A stretch of 64,000 bases of DNA from DATDIC01 sp963777625 (GCA_963777625.1 CAVZRO010000008.1:124001-188000); one strand, 5' to 3'. Shown: positions 27,597 through 37,140, counted from the first letter of the stretch. Program-made: numbers and translations. The notes: generated by a model from the sequence alone, not told the origin.

Positions 27597-28923
27597 CTAA
27601 CCCCGCCCGGCCGCGATCCGGTCCACCTGATCGCGCAGCCGGAACCAGACGCCGACCGCCGGCAGGAACCAGGGGTTGCCGTTGTAGAGCGGATGTGTCG
27701 GGAAGTCGTCGCCTTCGTAACTGCATGGACGATTCGCCACCCCGGCGATTTTTCGCCCGGTCTGATGTCCGAGATAGGTCATCATCGCCACGCCGCTGCC
27801 GTTGCAGCCCATCAGGTAGTGCATCCCGTCCTGCTGCCCCATGTGCGGCAGCGCATCGAGCGTGAAGCCGGTATTGCCGGTCCAGGCGTGCGTCACTTTC
27901 ACGCCGGCCAGTTGCGGGAACCGCCGCGTCATGAAGCGATGCAGCGCCGGCACGCTGATTTCAGGCGTAACCTGAGTGAAGCGCGCGCGGCCGCCGAACA
28001 CCACGCGCTTGCCGTCCGGCGACATGCGGTAATAGCACAGCACGCGCGGCGTGTCGGACAGCGTGCGGTGCTTCGGGATCAATGACGCGGCGAGGTCGGG
28101 TGACAGTTCCTCGGTGGCGATGATGTGGCTGGCGATCGGCACGATACGGCGCTTCAGTTGCGGCGTAAGATCGCCGGTGTAGCCGTTGGTGGCGATGACG
28201 ACTTCGGCGGCTTCGACCGGGCCGCGGGCGGTTTCCACGCGCCATCCGTTGCCGACCTGGGTGATGCGCGACACCGGGGCGACGGCGCAGACCGGGATGT
28301 TGCGGCGACGGCAGGCATCGAGCAGGCCCTTGTAGTAGAGCGCGGGATGCAGGCTGGCGGAACGCTCCACGACCATGCCGCCGCAATAGAAGTCGCTGGC
28401 GATTTCCTCGCGCTGACGCTCGCGCGGGACCATGTAGCAGCCGGACTGCGCCGCGTCGTTCAGGCGCGCGACGGTCGCGGCCTGCTTCGCATAATGCTTC
28501 GGTGTCCAGGCGCCGGCGAAGCGGCCCGCCTTGCGCCAGTAGCAGTCGATGTTTTCCTCCTGAATGATGCGCTCGATCACGCTGAACGCATCGGCGGCGT
28601 CGGACAGCAGCGCCTCAGCGCGGGCAGGTTCGGGATCGATGCGGCGCCCGCTGAAGCTCTTGCCGATATTGACGCCGCCACTGACCGCGCCGCCGTTGCG
28701 CGTGCTGGCGCCAAACCCAAGCTCCTTGCGCTTCCAGCACGACGCAGTCGATGCCGTTCTTCGCCAGTTCCAGCGCGGTGGACAGGCCGGCATAGCCGGC
28801 GCCGACGATCGCCACGCGCGCCTTCGGCGGGACATCGACAGGATCTTCCGCGCGCGGGCGATAGGCTTCCCACCAGTAGGGCATTGCCTTGAAGTCGGGG
28901 TGGAGCAGGTTGTTGGCTTTCAT
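27597..28923 (-). pseudogene. FAD-dependent oxidoreductase, gamma-glutamylputrescine oxidase-like, frameshifted
   Basis: Read through one frameshift, this is a D-amino-acid-oxidase-fold flavoprotein of about 440 residues. The N-terminus (MKANNLLHPDF, then MPYWWEAYRP) leads into the FAD site ARVAIVGAGYAGLSTALEL and ends in CVVLEA. The other frame continues KELGFGASTRNGGAVSGGVN. Later come VVIATNGYTGDLTPQLKRR and AWTGNTGFTLDALPHMG. One extra base near 28728 breaks the frame. PuuB-type enzymes oxidise gamma-glutamylputrescine. The gene lies directly downstream of potC, which fits a polyamine-catabolic role. Confidence 0.8.
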
Positions 28924-28934
28924 CAGCGGGTTTC

Positions 28935-29759
28935 CTATAGCGCGCGGGTGCGTCGCACGGCCTGGCGCCGCAGCGCCTCCGCCGCGATCAGCAGCAGGAT
29001 GGAGATCGACATCATCAGGGTGGCGGCAGCAGTGATCGCCGGGCTTATTTGCTCGCGCAGGCCGGTGAACATGACGATCGGCAGAGTACGCTGCGGGGCA
29101 CTGGCAAGAAAGAACGCCACCACAACTTCATCGAACGAGGTCACGAAAGCGAAAGCGGCGCCGGACAGAACGCCGGGCAGGATCAGCGGCAGCACGACGC
29201 GACGAAACGCCAATAGCGGGCGGGCGCCGCAGATCGACGCGGCACGCATCATCGTGCGGTCGAACCCGGCGAGGCTGGCTCCGACCGTGACCACGACGAA
29301 GGGCGAGGCGAGCACGGTGTGCGCCAGGATGACGCCCTGGAACGTGCTGGCGAGGCCGAGCCGGGCGTAGAACAGGTACGCCCCGACGGCGGTGATGATG
29401 ACCGGCACGGCGAGCGGCGAGACCAGCATCACGGTGATCAGGCGGCGCGCCGGGCAGCGCGGGTTAGAGAGGCCGACCGCGGCGAGCGTGCCGAGCGTGG
29501 TCGCAAGAACAGTGGTTGCAGACGCGATTATCATGCTGTGCTGCAGTCCGGAGCGCCAATCGCCGGGCCCGAGCACGGTGTGGTACCAGCGCGTAGACAG
29601 GCCGGCGAGCGGGAAGGTGAAGAACGGCTCGCTGTTGAACGACAGCGGCACCGGAACCAGGATCGGCGCCAGCAGGAACAGCAGGATCAGGATGCACCAG
29701 GCCCAGAGCAGGCTGATGCGGACGCGTTCTCCGAGGGTGGGATAGGGCGACAGCAGCAT
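28935..29759 (-). CDS. ABC transporter permease, spermidine/putrescine type (PotC-like)
   Basis: A 274-residue inner-membrane permease with about six hydrophobic segments. The coupling-loop EAA motif reads AASICGARPLLAFRRVVLPL followed by ILPGVLSGAAFAFVTSFDE, which contacts the ATPase. It belongs to the PotC/PotI branch, which carries polyamines or related cations. It starts 2 bp after the potB stop and is followed by the puuB-like gene after 11 bp, so it is part of one operon. Confidence 0.86.
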   Translation of the reverse strand: MLLSPYPTLGERVRISLLWAWCILILLFLLAPILVPVPLSFNSEPFFTFPLAGLSTRWYHTVLGPGDWRSGLQHSMIIASATTVLATTLGTLAAVGLSNPRCPARRLITVMLVSPLAVPVIITAVGAYLFYARLGLASTFQGVILAHTVLASPFVVVTVGASLAGFDRTMMRAASICGARPLLAFRRVVLPLILPGVLSGAAFAFVTSFDEVVVAFFLASAPQRTLPIVMFTGLREQISPAITAAATLMMSISILLLIAAEALRRQAVRRTRAL

Positions 29760-29761
29760 GG

Positions 29762-31016
29762 CTACATCAGGCGCAGGCGTCCGGACCCGACCAGCCGGCC
29801 GAACACCGCGAACAGCGTGAGGGTAAGCGCCAGCAGGATGAAGCTCAGCGCCGCCGCCATGTGCCAGTTCAGGTCCACATTGATGAAGTTGGCGATGAAG
29901 TTGCTGACCAGTTGGTCATTGGGGCCGCCGACCAGGGCCGGGGTGATGAAATAGCCGAGACAGAGAATGAAGGTCAGCAGCGAGCCGGCCAGGATTCCAG
30001 GCAAAGCCTGCGGCAGATAGACGCGGCGGAACGCCGTGAAGGGACGGGCGCCGAGCGAATAGGCGGCGCGCATCTGCACCGGCTGGATGCCACGCAGCAC
30101 GCTGTAGATCGGCAGCAGCGTGAACGGAAGCTGGATGTCGGTCATGGTCAGGATCAGCCCGGCGCGCGTGTACATCATGTCCAGCCGGTGATGCGTGAGA
30201 TGCAGAAACAGCAGCAGATCGTTCAGCAGGCCGAATTTCTGCAGCACCACGGTCCAGGCGGCGGTGCGGACGAGGATGGAGGTCCAGAACGGCAGCAGTA
30301 TCAGGATGATCAGCACCGCGGCGACGCGCGGGGGCAAGTGCGCGGCGAGCCAGGCGAGCGGGAATGCCCCGATCAGCGTGGCCAGGGTGACGATCGTGGC
30401 GACCAGGAAGGTGCGGCCGAACACGCGCAGATAGAGCGCTTCGTTGGGCGGAACGAAAGCGATGCCGTGGGCGGTCGGGCGCAGGTCCAGCGCGTTCAGC
30501 AGATAGTAGGCGGTGAGCGGGTTGAGCCCGTTGCGGATCGCCTGCCAGGTGGCCGGACTCTCCCCAGATCGGATCGATGGCGACGAGAGCCTGGCGCGAC
30601 AGGGGGGCGGCCGCGCGCGCCTGACGGGCGGTGCGCAACACGTGGCTGCGCGCGCCGGGCAGGCGGAAGTTCAGGCTCTTGGCGAACTCGTAGATGCGTT
30701 CGCCGGCGAGGTCCTGCACGAGATCGGCACTTAGGGCGCCGAAGGCTGCGTCGTCGGGCAGGCCCTGCCCGTCCCAGTCGTGCAGCGCGGCGGCGGTGCG
30801 CGGCAGGTTGTCGGCGATGGTGGGGTCGTACACCGCGCGGCCGAGCAGGAGGACGATGGGAATGAGGAAGCTGACGAGGATGAGCAGCAGAAGCGGCGCG
30901 GTCAGGCCTAGGGAGCGGAGCTGTTCGGGGCGGGCGGCGCGGCGGACCGAGGCGGACAGGCTGCGCGTCCGGGCTGGGCGGGTTGGGGAATCGAGGGTGA
31001 CGGAGGTGGAGGGCAT
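29762..31016 (-). pseudogene. ABC transporter permease, spermidine/putrescine type (PotB-like), frameshifted
   Basis: The N-terminal frame from ATG 31016 carries a basic cytoplasmic tail, a first helix (LGLTAPLLLLILVSFLIPIV) and a periplasmic region ending VAIDPIWGE. The next frame continues SPATWQAIRNGLNPLTAYYL and runs through the permease core, with the EAA loop AAYSLGARPFTAFRRVYLPQ then ALPGILAGSLLTF. One extra base near 30555-30565 explains the break. It pairs with the PotC-like permease. A 105-bp gap to the binding-protein gene holds a double-hairpin repeat. Confidence 0.82.
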
Positions 31017-31047
31017 GGGTGATTACTGTTGGTGTTGGCCGTGACGA

Positions 31048-31099
31048 CCCTCACCCGGTTCGCTGCGCGAACCGACCTCTCCCGCAAGCGGGAGAGGTG
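31048..31099 (+). repeat. Double-hairpin repeat, copy 1
   Basis: CCCTCACC, then a stem CGGTTCGC/GCGAACCG, then ACCTCTCCCGC/GCGGGAGAGGT, form two adjacent hairpins in the gap between potD and potB. Copy 2 at 33370-33422 has the same layout with compensating changes in the first stem. It may act as an mRNA-processing or attenuating element between the two genes. Confidence 0.75.
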
Positions 31100-31121
31100 G
31101 GAGGGTGGGGGGTTGGGGAGG

Positions 31122-32180
31122 TCAGGTGGCGAGCCAGGTGTTGAAGCGGCGGTTGAGGTCATCGCCGTAGTCGCCCCAGAATTCCGGGTCGGCGACCAGA
31201 TGCAGTTTCATGTGATCCGGTGCATTTGGCAGCTTGGGAACGACGTTTTCGGGGACGTGGCTGACCGCGGCCTGTATCACCGGGCCGTAGGGGATGAATT
31301 CGGCCAGCTTTCCGTTCACGTCGGGCTGCGCGATGTAGGCGAGGTACTGGTACGCCAGATCCTCGTGCTGCGCTCCCTTGGGGATGGAAACCATGTCGTA
31401 TTCCAGGATCTGATGGTCCCAGGCGATCTTGAACGACGCATGATCCTGGTCGATCGGGTTCTGTATGCGGCCGTTCCAGGCGGTGGCCATGATCACTTCC
31501 TTGGAGGCGAGAAGCTGCGGCGGCTGTGCCCCCGCCGTCCACCAGACGACGTCTTTCTTGATGGTGTCGAGCTTGCGGAACGCCTGGTCCACGCCTTTCG
31601 GGGTGGCCAGCACCTTGTAGATCTGGTCGAGCGGGACGCCGTCGGCCATCAGCGCCCATTCCACGTTGTTCTGCACCACTTTCCGCAGCGAGCGCTTGCC
31701 GGGGTATTTCTGGGTGTCGAACAGCGCCAGGACAGAGGTGGGGCCGTCCTTCAGCACGGTGGTATCGAAGGCCAGCACGTCGCCATACACGTCGAGCCCC
31801 ATGCCGGCATCCAGCGCAGCACCGGGCAGGAATCCGTCGCGCGGGGCGATGCGTGAATAGTCGAGCTTCTGCAGCACGCCGGTGTCGCCACCCTGCAGCA
31901 CTTCGGCGGTTTCCACCGTTACCAGATCGATCGGCACGTTGCCGGCCTGCACCATGGCCTGAACCTTGGCCAGGCCCTGGTCGGTGACTTCCTCGTTGAA
32001 GGTGAGGCCCATCTTCTTGGCGAAGGGCTGGTACCAGGCGTTGTGCTGGGCTGCCTGCCAGGCGCCGCCGGCAGACATGATAGTCAGCACCTTGCCTTCG
32101 GCGCCCCAGGCCGTCCGCCGCAATCCGGAGGCGACCGCCGCGCCGGCGGCCAGTGACTGCAACAGAATCCGTCGTTTCAT
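31122..32180 (-). CDS. ABC transporter substrate-binding protein, spermidine/putrescine type (PotD-like)
   Basis: A 352-residue periplasmic binding protein with a signal peptide (MKRRILLQSLAAGAAVASGL, cleaved near AWGA). The mature protein matches the PotD/PotF family: VLTIMSAGGAWQAAQHNAWY, IDLVTVETAEVLQGGDTGVL, AFDTTVLKDGPTSVLALFD, and KVVQNNVEWALMADGVPLD. The start at 32180 has a GGGGGG run 5 nt upstream; the longer frame to 32243 is not supported. It overlaps the end of potA by 4 bp (ATGA), so the order is potA-potD-potB-potC. Confidence 0.88.
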   Translation of the reverse strand: MKRRILLQSLAAGAAVASGLRRTAWGAEGKVLTIMSAGGAWQAAQHNAWYQPFAKKMGLTFNEEVTDQGLAKVQAMVQAGNVPIDLVTVETAEVLQGGDTGVLQKLDYSRIAPRDGFLPGAALDAGMGLDVYGDVLAFDTTVLKDGPTSVLALFDTQKYPGKRSLRKVVQNNVEWALMADGVPLDQIYKVLATPKGVDQAFRKLDTIKKDVVWWTAGAQPPQLLASKEVIMATAWNGRIQNPIDQDHASFKIAWDHQILEYDMVSIPKGAQHEDLAYQYLAYIAQPDVNGKLAEFIPYGPVIQAAVSHVPENVVPKLPNAPDHMKLHLVADPEFWGDYGDDLNRRFNTWLAT

Positions 32181-33292
32181 GATTCCCCCCTTGGTTGGTG
32201 AATGGCGTCGCTGGTTTCGCCGGTGATCGGAAACGCCCAGCAATCCGATGCCGACCAGCTCAGCGTCACCTGGTCGCCCGGCGTGGCGGAAAGGGCCGCC
32301 TCGGTCTTGACGGTCAGCGACTGGCCGTTCGGCAAGCGGACCAGAAGCTGCTGATGATCGCCGAGATAAATGCGGCCCTCGATCTGGGCGGTGAACCTGT
32401 TTTCTACGTCATGCTCGCCGAGGCGGACGCGTTCGGGACGCACGGCAAGGCGGACGGATCGCGTGCCATCGGCGCAACGAGGGCAGGCAGCGACCGGCAG
32501 TCCGCCTTCCAGGCGCACGCGGCAGGTGTCGCCGTCGATCTGTTCCAGCACCCCATCGAACAGGTTGTTCTCGCCGATAAACCCGGCGACGAACGCGTCG
32601 GACGGTGTGTTGTACAGCGCGTCCGGGGTGCCGAGCTGGACGATGGCGCCGTCGCGGAACACGGCGACGCGGTCCGACATGGTCAGCGCCTCACCCTGGT
32701 CGTGGGTGACGTAGATGATGGTGACGCCGAGCATGTCGTGCAGTTGCTTGAGCTCGATCTGCATGTGTTCGCGCAGCTTGCGGTCGAGCGCGCCGAGCGG
32801 TTCGTCCATCAGCACCAGACTGGGTTCGAACACCAGGGCACGGGCGAGCGCGACGCGCTGCTGCTGGCCGCCGGAGAGCTGGGTGGGGCGGCGGTTGGCG
32901 AAATCCTCCAGCCGGATCATCGCCAGGGCGCGGTGCACGCGGTCACGCTGTTCGGCGCGCGAGATACGGCGGACAGAGAGCGGGAAGGCAACGTTCTCGG
33001 CCACCGACATATGCGGGAACAGCGCATAGTTCTGGAACACCATGCCGATGTTCCGTTCGTACGGCGGCAGCCGATCCACCGGCCGGCCATCAAGCGTGAT
33101 GTGGCCGCGTGTCGGGCGTTCAAACCCAGCCAGCATGTTCAGCGTGGTGGTCTTGCCGGAGCCGGAGGGGCCAAGAAGCGTGAGGAACTCGCCGCGAGCT
33201 ACGTCCAGATTCAGGTCGCGGACCGCAAGGGTGCGGCCGTCGTAGGACTTATCGACGTTGCGGAATTCGACAAAGCTGAGTCCGGCCGGCAC
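32177..33292 (-). CDS. ABC transporter ATP-binding protein, spermidine/putrescine type (PotA-like)
   Basis: A 371-residue ATPase. Walker A is GPSGSGKTT, the Q-loop region is GMVFQNYALFPHMSVAEN, the signature is LSGGQQQRVALARAL, and Walker B is LVLMDEPLGALDRKLR with the switch THDQGEALTMSD. A C-terminal TOBE domain follows (residues about 270-365). The start was placed at GTG 33292 because AGGAG lies 8 nt upstream and the conserved FVEFRNVDKSYDG follows; the frame is open to 33550 but that part is spurious. It is the first gene of the polyamine-type operon. Confidence 0.9.
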   Translation of the reverse strand: MPAGLSFVEFRNVDKSYDGRTLAVRDLNLDVARGEFLTLLGPSGSGKTTTLNMLAGFERPTRGHITLDGRPVDRLPPYERNIGMVFQNYALFPHMSVAENVAFPLSVRRISRAEQRDRVHRALAMIRLEDFANRRPTQLSGGQQQRVALARALVFEPSLVLMDEPLGALDRKLREHMQIELKQLHDMLGVTIIYVTHDQGEALTMSDRVAVFRDGAIVQLGTPDALYNTPSDAFVAGFIGENNLFDGVLEQIDGDTCRVRLEGGLPVAACPRCADGTRSVRLAVRPERVRLGEHDVENRFTAQIEGRIYLGDHQQLLVRLPNGQSLTVKTEAALSATPGDQVTLSWSASDCWAFPITGETSDAIHQPRGES

Positions 33293-33369
33293 CGTTGCGC
33301 TCCTGTTGGGTACAGGATCGCAGGTTCGGGGTGGGGTGGCAACCGGCGGTGACGTGTGAAAGTAAGCGG

Positions 33370-33422
33370 CCCTCACCCGGAGCGCTGCGCGCTCCGACCT
33401 CTCCCGCAAAGCGGGAGAGGTG
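33370..33422 (+). repeat. Double-hairpin repeat, copy 2
   Basis: It has the same design as 31048-31099: CCCTCACC, then stem CGGAGCGC/GCGCTCCG, then ACCTCTCCCGC/GCGGGAGAGGT with one extra loop A. The changed first stem stays paired, which shows that structure, not primary sequence, is kept. It lies between the rho stop (33433) and potA, and could serve as a rho-distal terminator. Confidence 0.75.
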
Positions 33423-33432
33423 AAGTCGGCGG

Positions 33433-34707
33433 TCAGGTGTTCATCGCGTCGAAGAAGTCGTTGTTGGTCTTGCTGTATTTCAGCTTCTCGAGCAGGAACT
33501 CCATCGCATCCACGGTGCCCATCGGGTTCAGGATGCGGCGCAGGACCCACATCTTGGACAGCGTGCTCTTTTCGACCAGCAGCTCTTCCTTACGGGTGCC
33601 CGACTTGGTGATGTCGATGGCCGGGAAGCTGCGTTTGTCGGACAGCTTGCGGTCGAGGATTATCTCGGAATTGCCGGTGCCTTTGAACTCCTCGAAGATC
33701 ACTTCGTCCATGCGGCTGCCGGTATCGACGAGTGCGGTGGCGATGATGGTGAGGCTGCCACCCTCCTCGATATTGCGGGCGGCGCCGAAGAAGCGCTTCG
33801 GCCGCTGCAGCGCGTTGGCGTCCACGCCGCCGGTCAGCACCTTGCCGGATGACGGCACGACGGTGTTGTAGGCGCGCGCCAGGCGGGTGATGCTGTCGAG
33901 CAGGATGACTACGTCGCGCTTGTGCTCGACCAGGCGCTTGGCCTTCTCCAGCACCATCTCGGTGACCTGCACGTGGCGGGTGGCGGGTTCGTCGAAGGTG
34001 GAGCTGATCACCTCGCCCTTCACGCTGCGCGCCATGTCGGTGACTTCTTCCGGGCGCTCGTCGATCAGCAGCACGATCAGGAACACTTCGGGGTGGTTGG
34101 CGGCGATCGCGGTAGCGATGTTCTGCAGCATCACGGTTTTACCGGTGCGCGGTGGTGCCACGATCAGTGCGCGCTGGCCCTTGCCGATCGGGCTGATCAG
34201 GTCGATCACCCGCGGCGTGTAGTCCTTGCCGGGCCCTTTCGCCACCGACTGGAAGTTTTCCACTTCCATTTTCAGTTTTTCGTCCGGGTAGAGCGGCGTG
34301 AGGTTGTCGAAGTTGATGCGGTGACGCACCGCCTCCGGCGGCTCGTAATTGATGGTGTTGATCTTTAGCAGCGCGAAGTAGCGCTCGCCGTCGCGGGGGG
34401 CACGGATCTGGCCTTCGACCGTGTCGCCGGTACGCAGGCCAAAGCGACGCACCTGGGTGGGGCTGACATAGATGTCGTCGGGACCCGGCAGGTAGTTGGC
34501 CTCCGGACTGCGCAGGAAGCCGAATCCGTCCGGCAGGATTTCCAGCGTGCCGTCGCCGCTGATCGCCTGATCGTTCTCGGCAAGATTCTTGAGGATTGCG
34601 AACATCATGTCCTGCTTGCGCAGGGACGATGCGTTTTCGATCTGGAGCGATTCGGCATAGCTCAGCAGATCGGCGGGGGTTTTCGCCTTCAGTTCGGCAA
34701 GATGCAT
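33433..34707 (-). CDS. rho: Transcription termination factor Rho
   Basis: A 424-residue hexameric RNA helicase. From ATG 34707 it begins MHLAELKAKTPADLLSYAES, the usual alphaproteobacterial Rho N-terminus; the cold-shock-like RNA-binding part (LEILPDGFGFLRSPEANYL) follows. The ATPase core has the P-loop APPRTGKTVMLQNIA, Walker B VVILLDSITRLARAYN and the R-loop RNIEEGGSLTIIATALV. The frame is open for 22 further codons (to 34773) without a clear ribosome site. It is the last gene of the hem gene run; the gap to hemJ is about 235 bp from the chosen start. Confidence 0.95.
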   Translation of the reverse strand: MHLAELKAKTPADLLSYAESLQIENASSLRKQDMMFAILKNLAENDQAISGDGTLEILPDGFGFLRSPEANYLPGPDDIYVSPTQVRRFGLRTGDTVEGQIRAPRDGERYFALLKINTINYEPPEAVRHRINFDNLTPLYPDEKLKMEVENFQSVAKGPGKDYTPRVIDLISPIGKGQRALIVAPPRTGKTVMLQNIATAIAANHPEVFLIVLLIDERPEEVTDMARSVKGEVISSTFDEPATRHVQVTEMVLEKAKRLVEHKRDVVILLDSITRLARAYNTVVPSSGKVLTGGVDANALQRPKRFFGAARNIEEGGSLTIIATALVDTGSRMDEVIFEEFKGTGNSEIILDRKLSDKRSFPAIDITKSGTRKEELLVEKSTLSKMWVLRRILNPMGTVDAMEFLLEKLKYSKTNNDFFDAMNT

Positions 34708-34941
34708 CTGGGACGCCTCGGCATTCTTTGGTTGATGCAACAGTCCAGAGGCTACGATCCGCGTTGGATCCATGCCGTCACCAGGATTGGTGTCTGTCCC
34801 GTCTTGGAGGGTGGGTGCGGCATTTGATTGCCGCGGGAGGGAGGAGGGAACCGAAGGCTATAGCGGGGGCCCGGTCTTGGTCAATGGTCTCCAGCGCCCG
34901 ATATAGTCGGGTGCGGCGACGGATCAAGGGGTGCGGGTGGA

Positions 34942-35394
34942 TCAGAACGGGCGGACCACCACCATGATGACGATCAGTGCCAACAGCAAGGTGGGGATTT
35001 CGTTGGCGATCCGGTAGAACCGGGCAGAGCGGCGATTGCGGTCGTGCAGGAAGTCCTTCCGCCACCGCGAGTACTCGCCGTGCAGGGCGGACATGACGAT
35101 GACCGCGGCAAGCTTCACGTGCCACCAGCCCGCCGACCAGTCCAGCACGCCGGGTGTGAGGACCAGCAGGATCCCGAACGTCCAGGTGGCGATCATGGCG
35201 GGGTTGACGATCTGCCTCAGGAGCCGGCGTTCCATGACCTTGAAACGCTCGCTCTCGGCCGAGCCCGGACGGGTTTCGCAATGGTACACATAGAGCCTTG
35301 GCAGGTAGAACATGCCGGCCATCCAGGCGACCATGCTGATGATGTGCAGCGCCTTGGTCCACGGGTAGCAGGTGGCCAGAAAGCCGATCGTCAC
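34942..35394 (-). CDS. hemJ: Protoporphyrinogen oxidase HemJ (CopD family)
   Basis: A 150-residue membrane protein with four hydrophobic segments. It matches HemJ: ALHIISMVAWMAGMFYLPRL (with the conserved His), ESERFKVMERRLLRQIVNPA, WHVKLAAVIVMSALHGEYS (second His), and NEIPTLLLALIVIMVV. HemJ oxidises protoporphyrinogen IX in organisms lacking HemG/HemY. The GTG start at 35394 overlaps the stop of the upstream HAD gene by 4 bp. Its place in a hemE-hemH run supports the role. Confidence 0.9.
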   Translation of the reverse strand: MTIGFLATCYPWTKALHIISMVAWMAGMFYLPRLYVYHCETRPGSAESERFKVMERRLLRQIVNPAMIATWTFGILLVLTPGVLDWSAGWWHVKLAAVIVMSALHGEYSRWRKDFLHDRNRRSARFYRIANEIPTLLLALIVIMVVVRPF

Positions 35395-36068
35395 GAGCGG
35401 GCCTCGATGAGGCTGCGCAGTATGTCCGGCAGCGCGAACAGACTGTGGAACGGGACCGCGCCGGCGGCAACCAGGGCGGCTCCGTCGCCATGCGGCGCAT
35501 AGCCCAGGCAGCGCATGCCGGCGGCGATCGCGCCTCGGACGCCGGGGACTGAATCCTCGATGACCAGGCACGCGGCGGGCGGTACCTGTTCCGCGGCGGC
35601 GGCGGCGAGAAACAAGTCCGGGGAGGGCTTGCCGCGCGGGACATCGGTGAAGCTGTGCAGACGGCCGGCCACCAGCGGCAGCAGACCGTTGCATCCGAAC
35701 TTCGCTGCCATCTCGGGATGCGAGGAGTTGGAGGCGACGCGCCACGGCAGGCCCAGCGCGGTTACCGCCGCCAGCGCTTCCCGCGCACCCGCGACCATGG
35801 GCACATCACGTTGCAGTCGGGTGACGATGCGTGCCGCCATTGTCTCGGACCAGCCGGGGGCTAGGCTGCGGCCCAGCCCCGCCTCGATCAGGGGCACCAT
35901 GTCGTCCAGGTTGAGGCCGAGAAAGCGAGCGTAACATTCCTCGGCGGTCGTCGGCCAACCGAGCCGGGTGAGTTCCGCGGCAACCAGTTCGTTCACGACC
36001 GGTTCGCTGTCGATCAGCACGCCATCGCAATCGAAGATGACGAGCCGGAGGCGCTCGGTGTCAGACAT
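35391..36068 (-). CDS. HAD superfamily hydrolase (phosphatase-like)
   Basis: A 225-residue HAD subfamily IA protein. Motif I is VIFDCDGVLIDSEP (nucleophile Asp plus the acid/base Asp), motif II lies in WRVASNSSHPEM, and motifs III/IV read KPSPDLFLAAAA and CLVIEDSVPGVRGAIAAGM. Members hydrolyse small phosphates such as phosphoglycolate or sugar phosphates; the substrate is unknown. The start is ambiguous between 36068 and 36083, which overlaps hemH. It sits between hemH and hemJ in the haem gene run. Confidence 0.85.
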   Translation of the reverse strand: MSDTERLRLVIFDCDGVLIDSEPVVNELVAAELTRLGWPTTAEECYARFLGLNLDDMVPLIEAGLGRSLAPGWSETMAARIVTRLQRDVPMVAGAREALAAVTALGLPWRVASNSSHPEMAAKFGCNGLLPLVAGRLHSFTDVPRGKPSPDLFLAAAAAEQVPPAACLVIEDSVPGVRGAIAAGMRCLGYAPHGDGAALVAAGAVPFHSLFALPDILRSLIEARS

Positions 36069-36075
36069 GCGGGCG

Positions 36076-37140
36076 TCAGGCATGCGGGCGGGTTGCCATC
36101 GGACAGCCGGTGAAGGCGGCGGGACAGATACGGTCGCCAGAGTGGCTGCAAAGACCGGGACCGCGGGCGCGGGCTTGCCGCACCAGCGTTGCCAGTGCGG
36201 CGATGAACGCGGCGTCATCGTTCGAGGCCGGGACCCGGAAGTAGCCGATGATACCGAGCCGGTCAGCAAGCTGGCGGTACTCGACGTCGAGTTCGACCAG
36301 CGTCTCTGAGTGTTCGGATACGAAGGCGATCGGCACGACCACGACCGCGACGCCGTCATGGGCGGCGCGTTCCAGTTCCTGCTCGGTGGATGGCTCCAGC
36401 CATTTTTGCGGGGTGGCGCGGGACTGGTAGCAGATGACCCAGTCGGACGGGTGATCATCGCCCCATGCATGCAGCACGGCGCGGACAGTTTGCTCCACCT
36501 GCCACTGATAGGGATCGCCGGACTGGACGATGATTTCCGGCAGCCCATGGGCGGAGAACAGCAGCCGCACCTGTCCGCCGTGCTGGCGGGCCGCGGTTTC
36601 ATATGTCGTTTGCACCAATGCGGCGATCGACGCGGCGTAGGCTGACGCGTTCGGATAGCAGCATAACGAGGTTACCGATGCAACCAGGCCGACGCTCACG
36701 GCGGCGTTGCGCCACGCCGTAAGCGAACTGCCGGTGGTGGTGGTGGAGAACTGCGGATACAGCGGCAGCAGGATTATCTCATCGGGATTCCACTGCTTGA
36801 CCTCACGCGCCGTCTCGATGCTGAACGGGTGCCAGTAGCGCATCGCGACGAAGCACCTGGCGTCCAGTTCCGGCAATGTCGCCTGCAACGCCGCCGCCTG
36901 CGCCTGGGTCAGCTCCAGCAGCGGCGAACGACCGCCCAGCAGCGCGTAGTTGGCAGTCGCCGGAGCAACCCGGGCGGCGGCGATCCGGCGGGCCAGGAAT
37001 GGGCGAATGAAGAACGGCACGCGCAGGACAGCCGGATCGGTGAACAGGTTGCGCAGGAAAGGACGGATCGCCTCCGGCCGGTCCGGGCCGCCGAGATTGA
37101 ACAGCACGATGGCGACGCGAGGCCGGGCGCTATGCGGCAC
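36076..37140 (-). CDS. hemH: Ferrochelatase
   Basis: A 354-residue ferrochelatase inserting Fe2+ into protoporphyrin IX. Seen: IVLFNLGGPDRPEAIRPFLR, the LPLYPQFSTTTTGSS loop, the catalytic-site LLFSAHGLPEIIV (H198) followed by GDPYQWQVEQT, and FVSEHSETLVELD. Cys160/Cys161 (SLCCYPNA) together with C-terminal Cys331, Cys339 and Cys346 could hold a [2Fe-2S] cluster of the kind known in Caulobacter ferrochelatase. The GTG start at 37140 overlaps hemE by 11 bp; no better start is seen. Confidence 0.92.
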   Translation of the reverse strand: MPHSARPRVAIVLFNLGGPDRPEAIRPFLRNLFTDPAVLRVPFFIRPFLARRIAAARVAPATANYALLGGRSPLLELTQAQAAALQATLPELDARCFVAMRYWHPFSIETAREVKQWNPDEIILLPLYPQFSTTTTGSSLTAWRNAAVSVGLVASVTSLCCYPNASAYAASIAALVQTTYETAARQHGGQVRLLFSAHGLPEIIVQSGDPYQWQVEQTVRAVLHAWGDDHPSDWVICYQSRATPQKWLEPSTEQELERAAHDGVAVVVVPIAFVSEHSETLVELDVEYRQLADRLGIIGYFRVPASNDDAAFIAALATLVRQARARGPGLCSHSGDRICPAAFTGCPMATRPHA

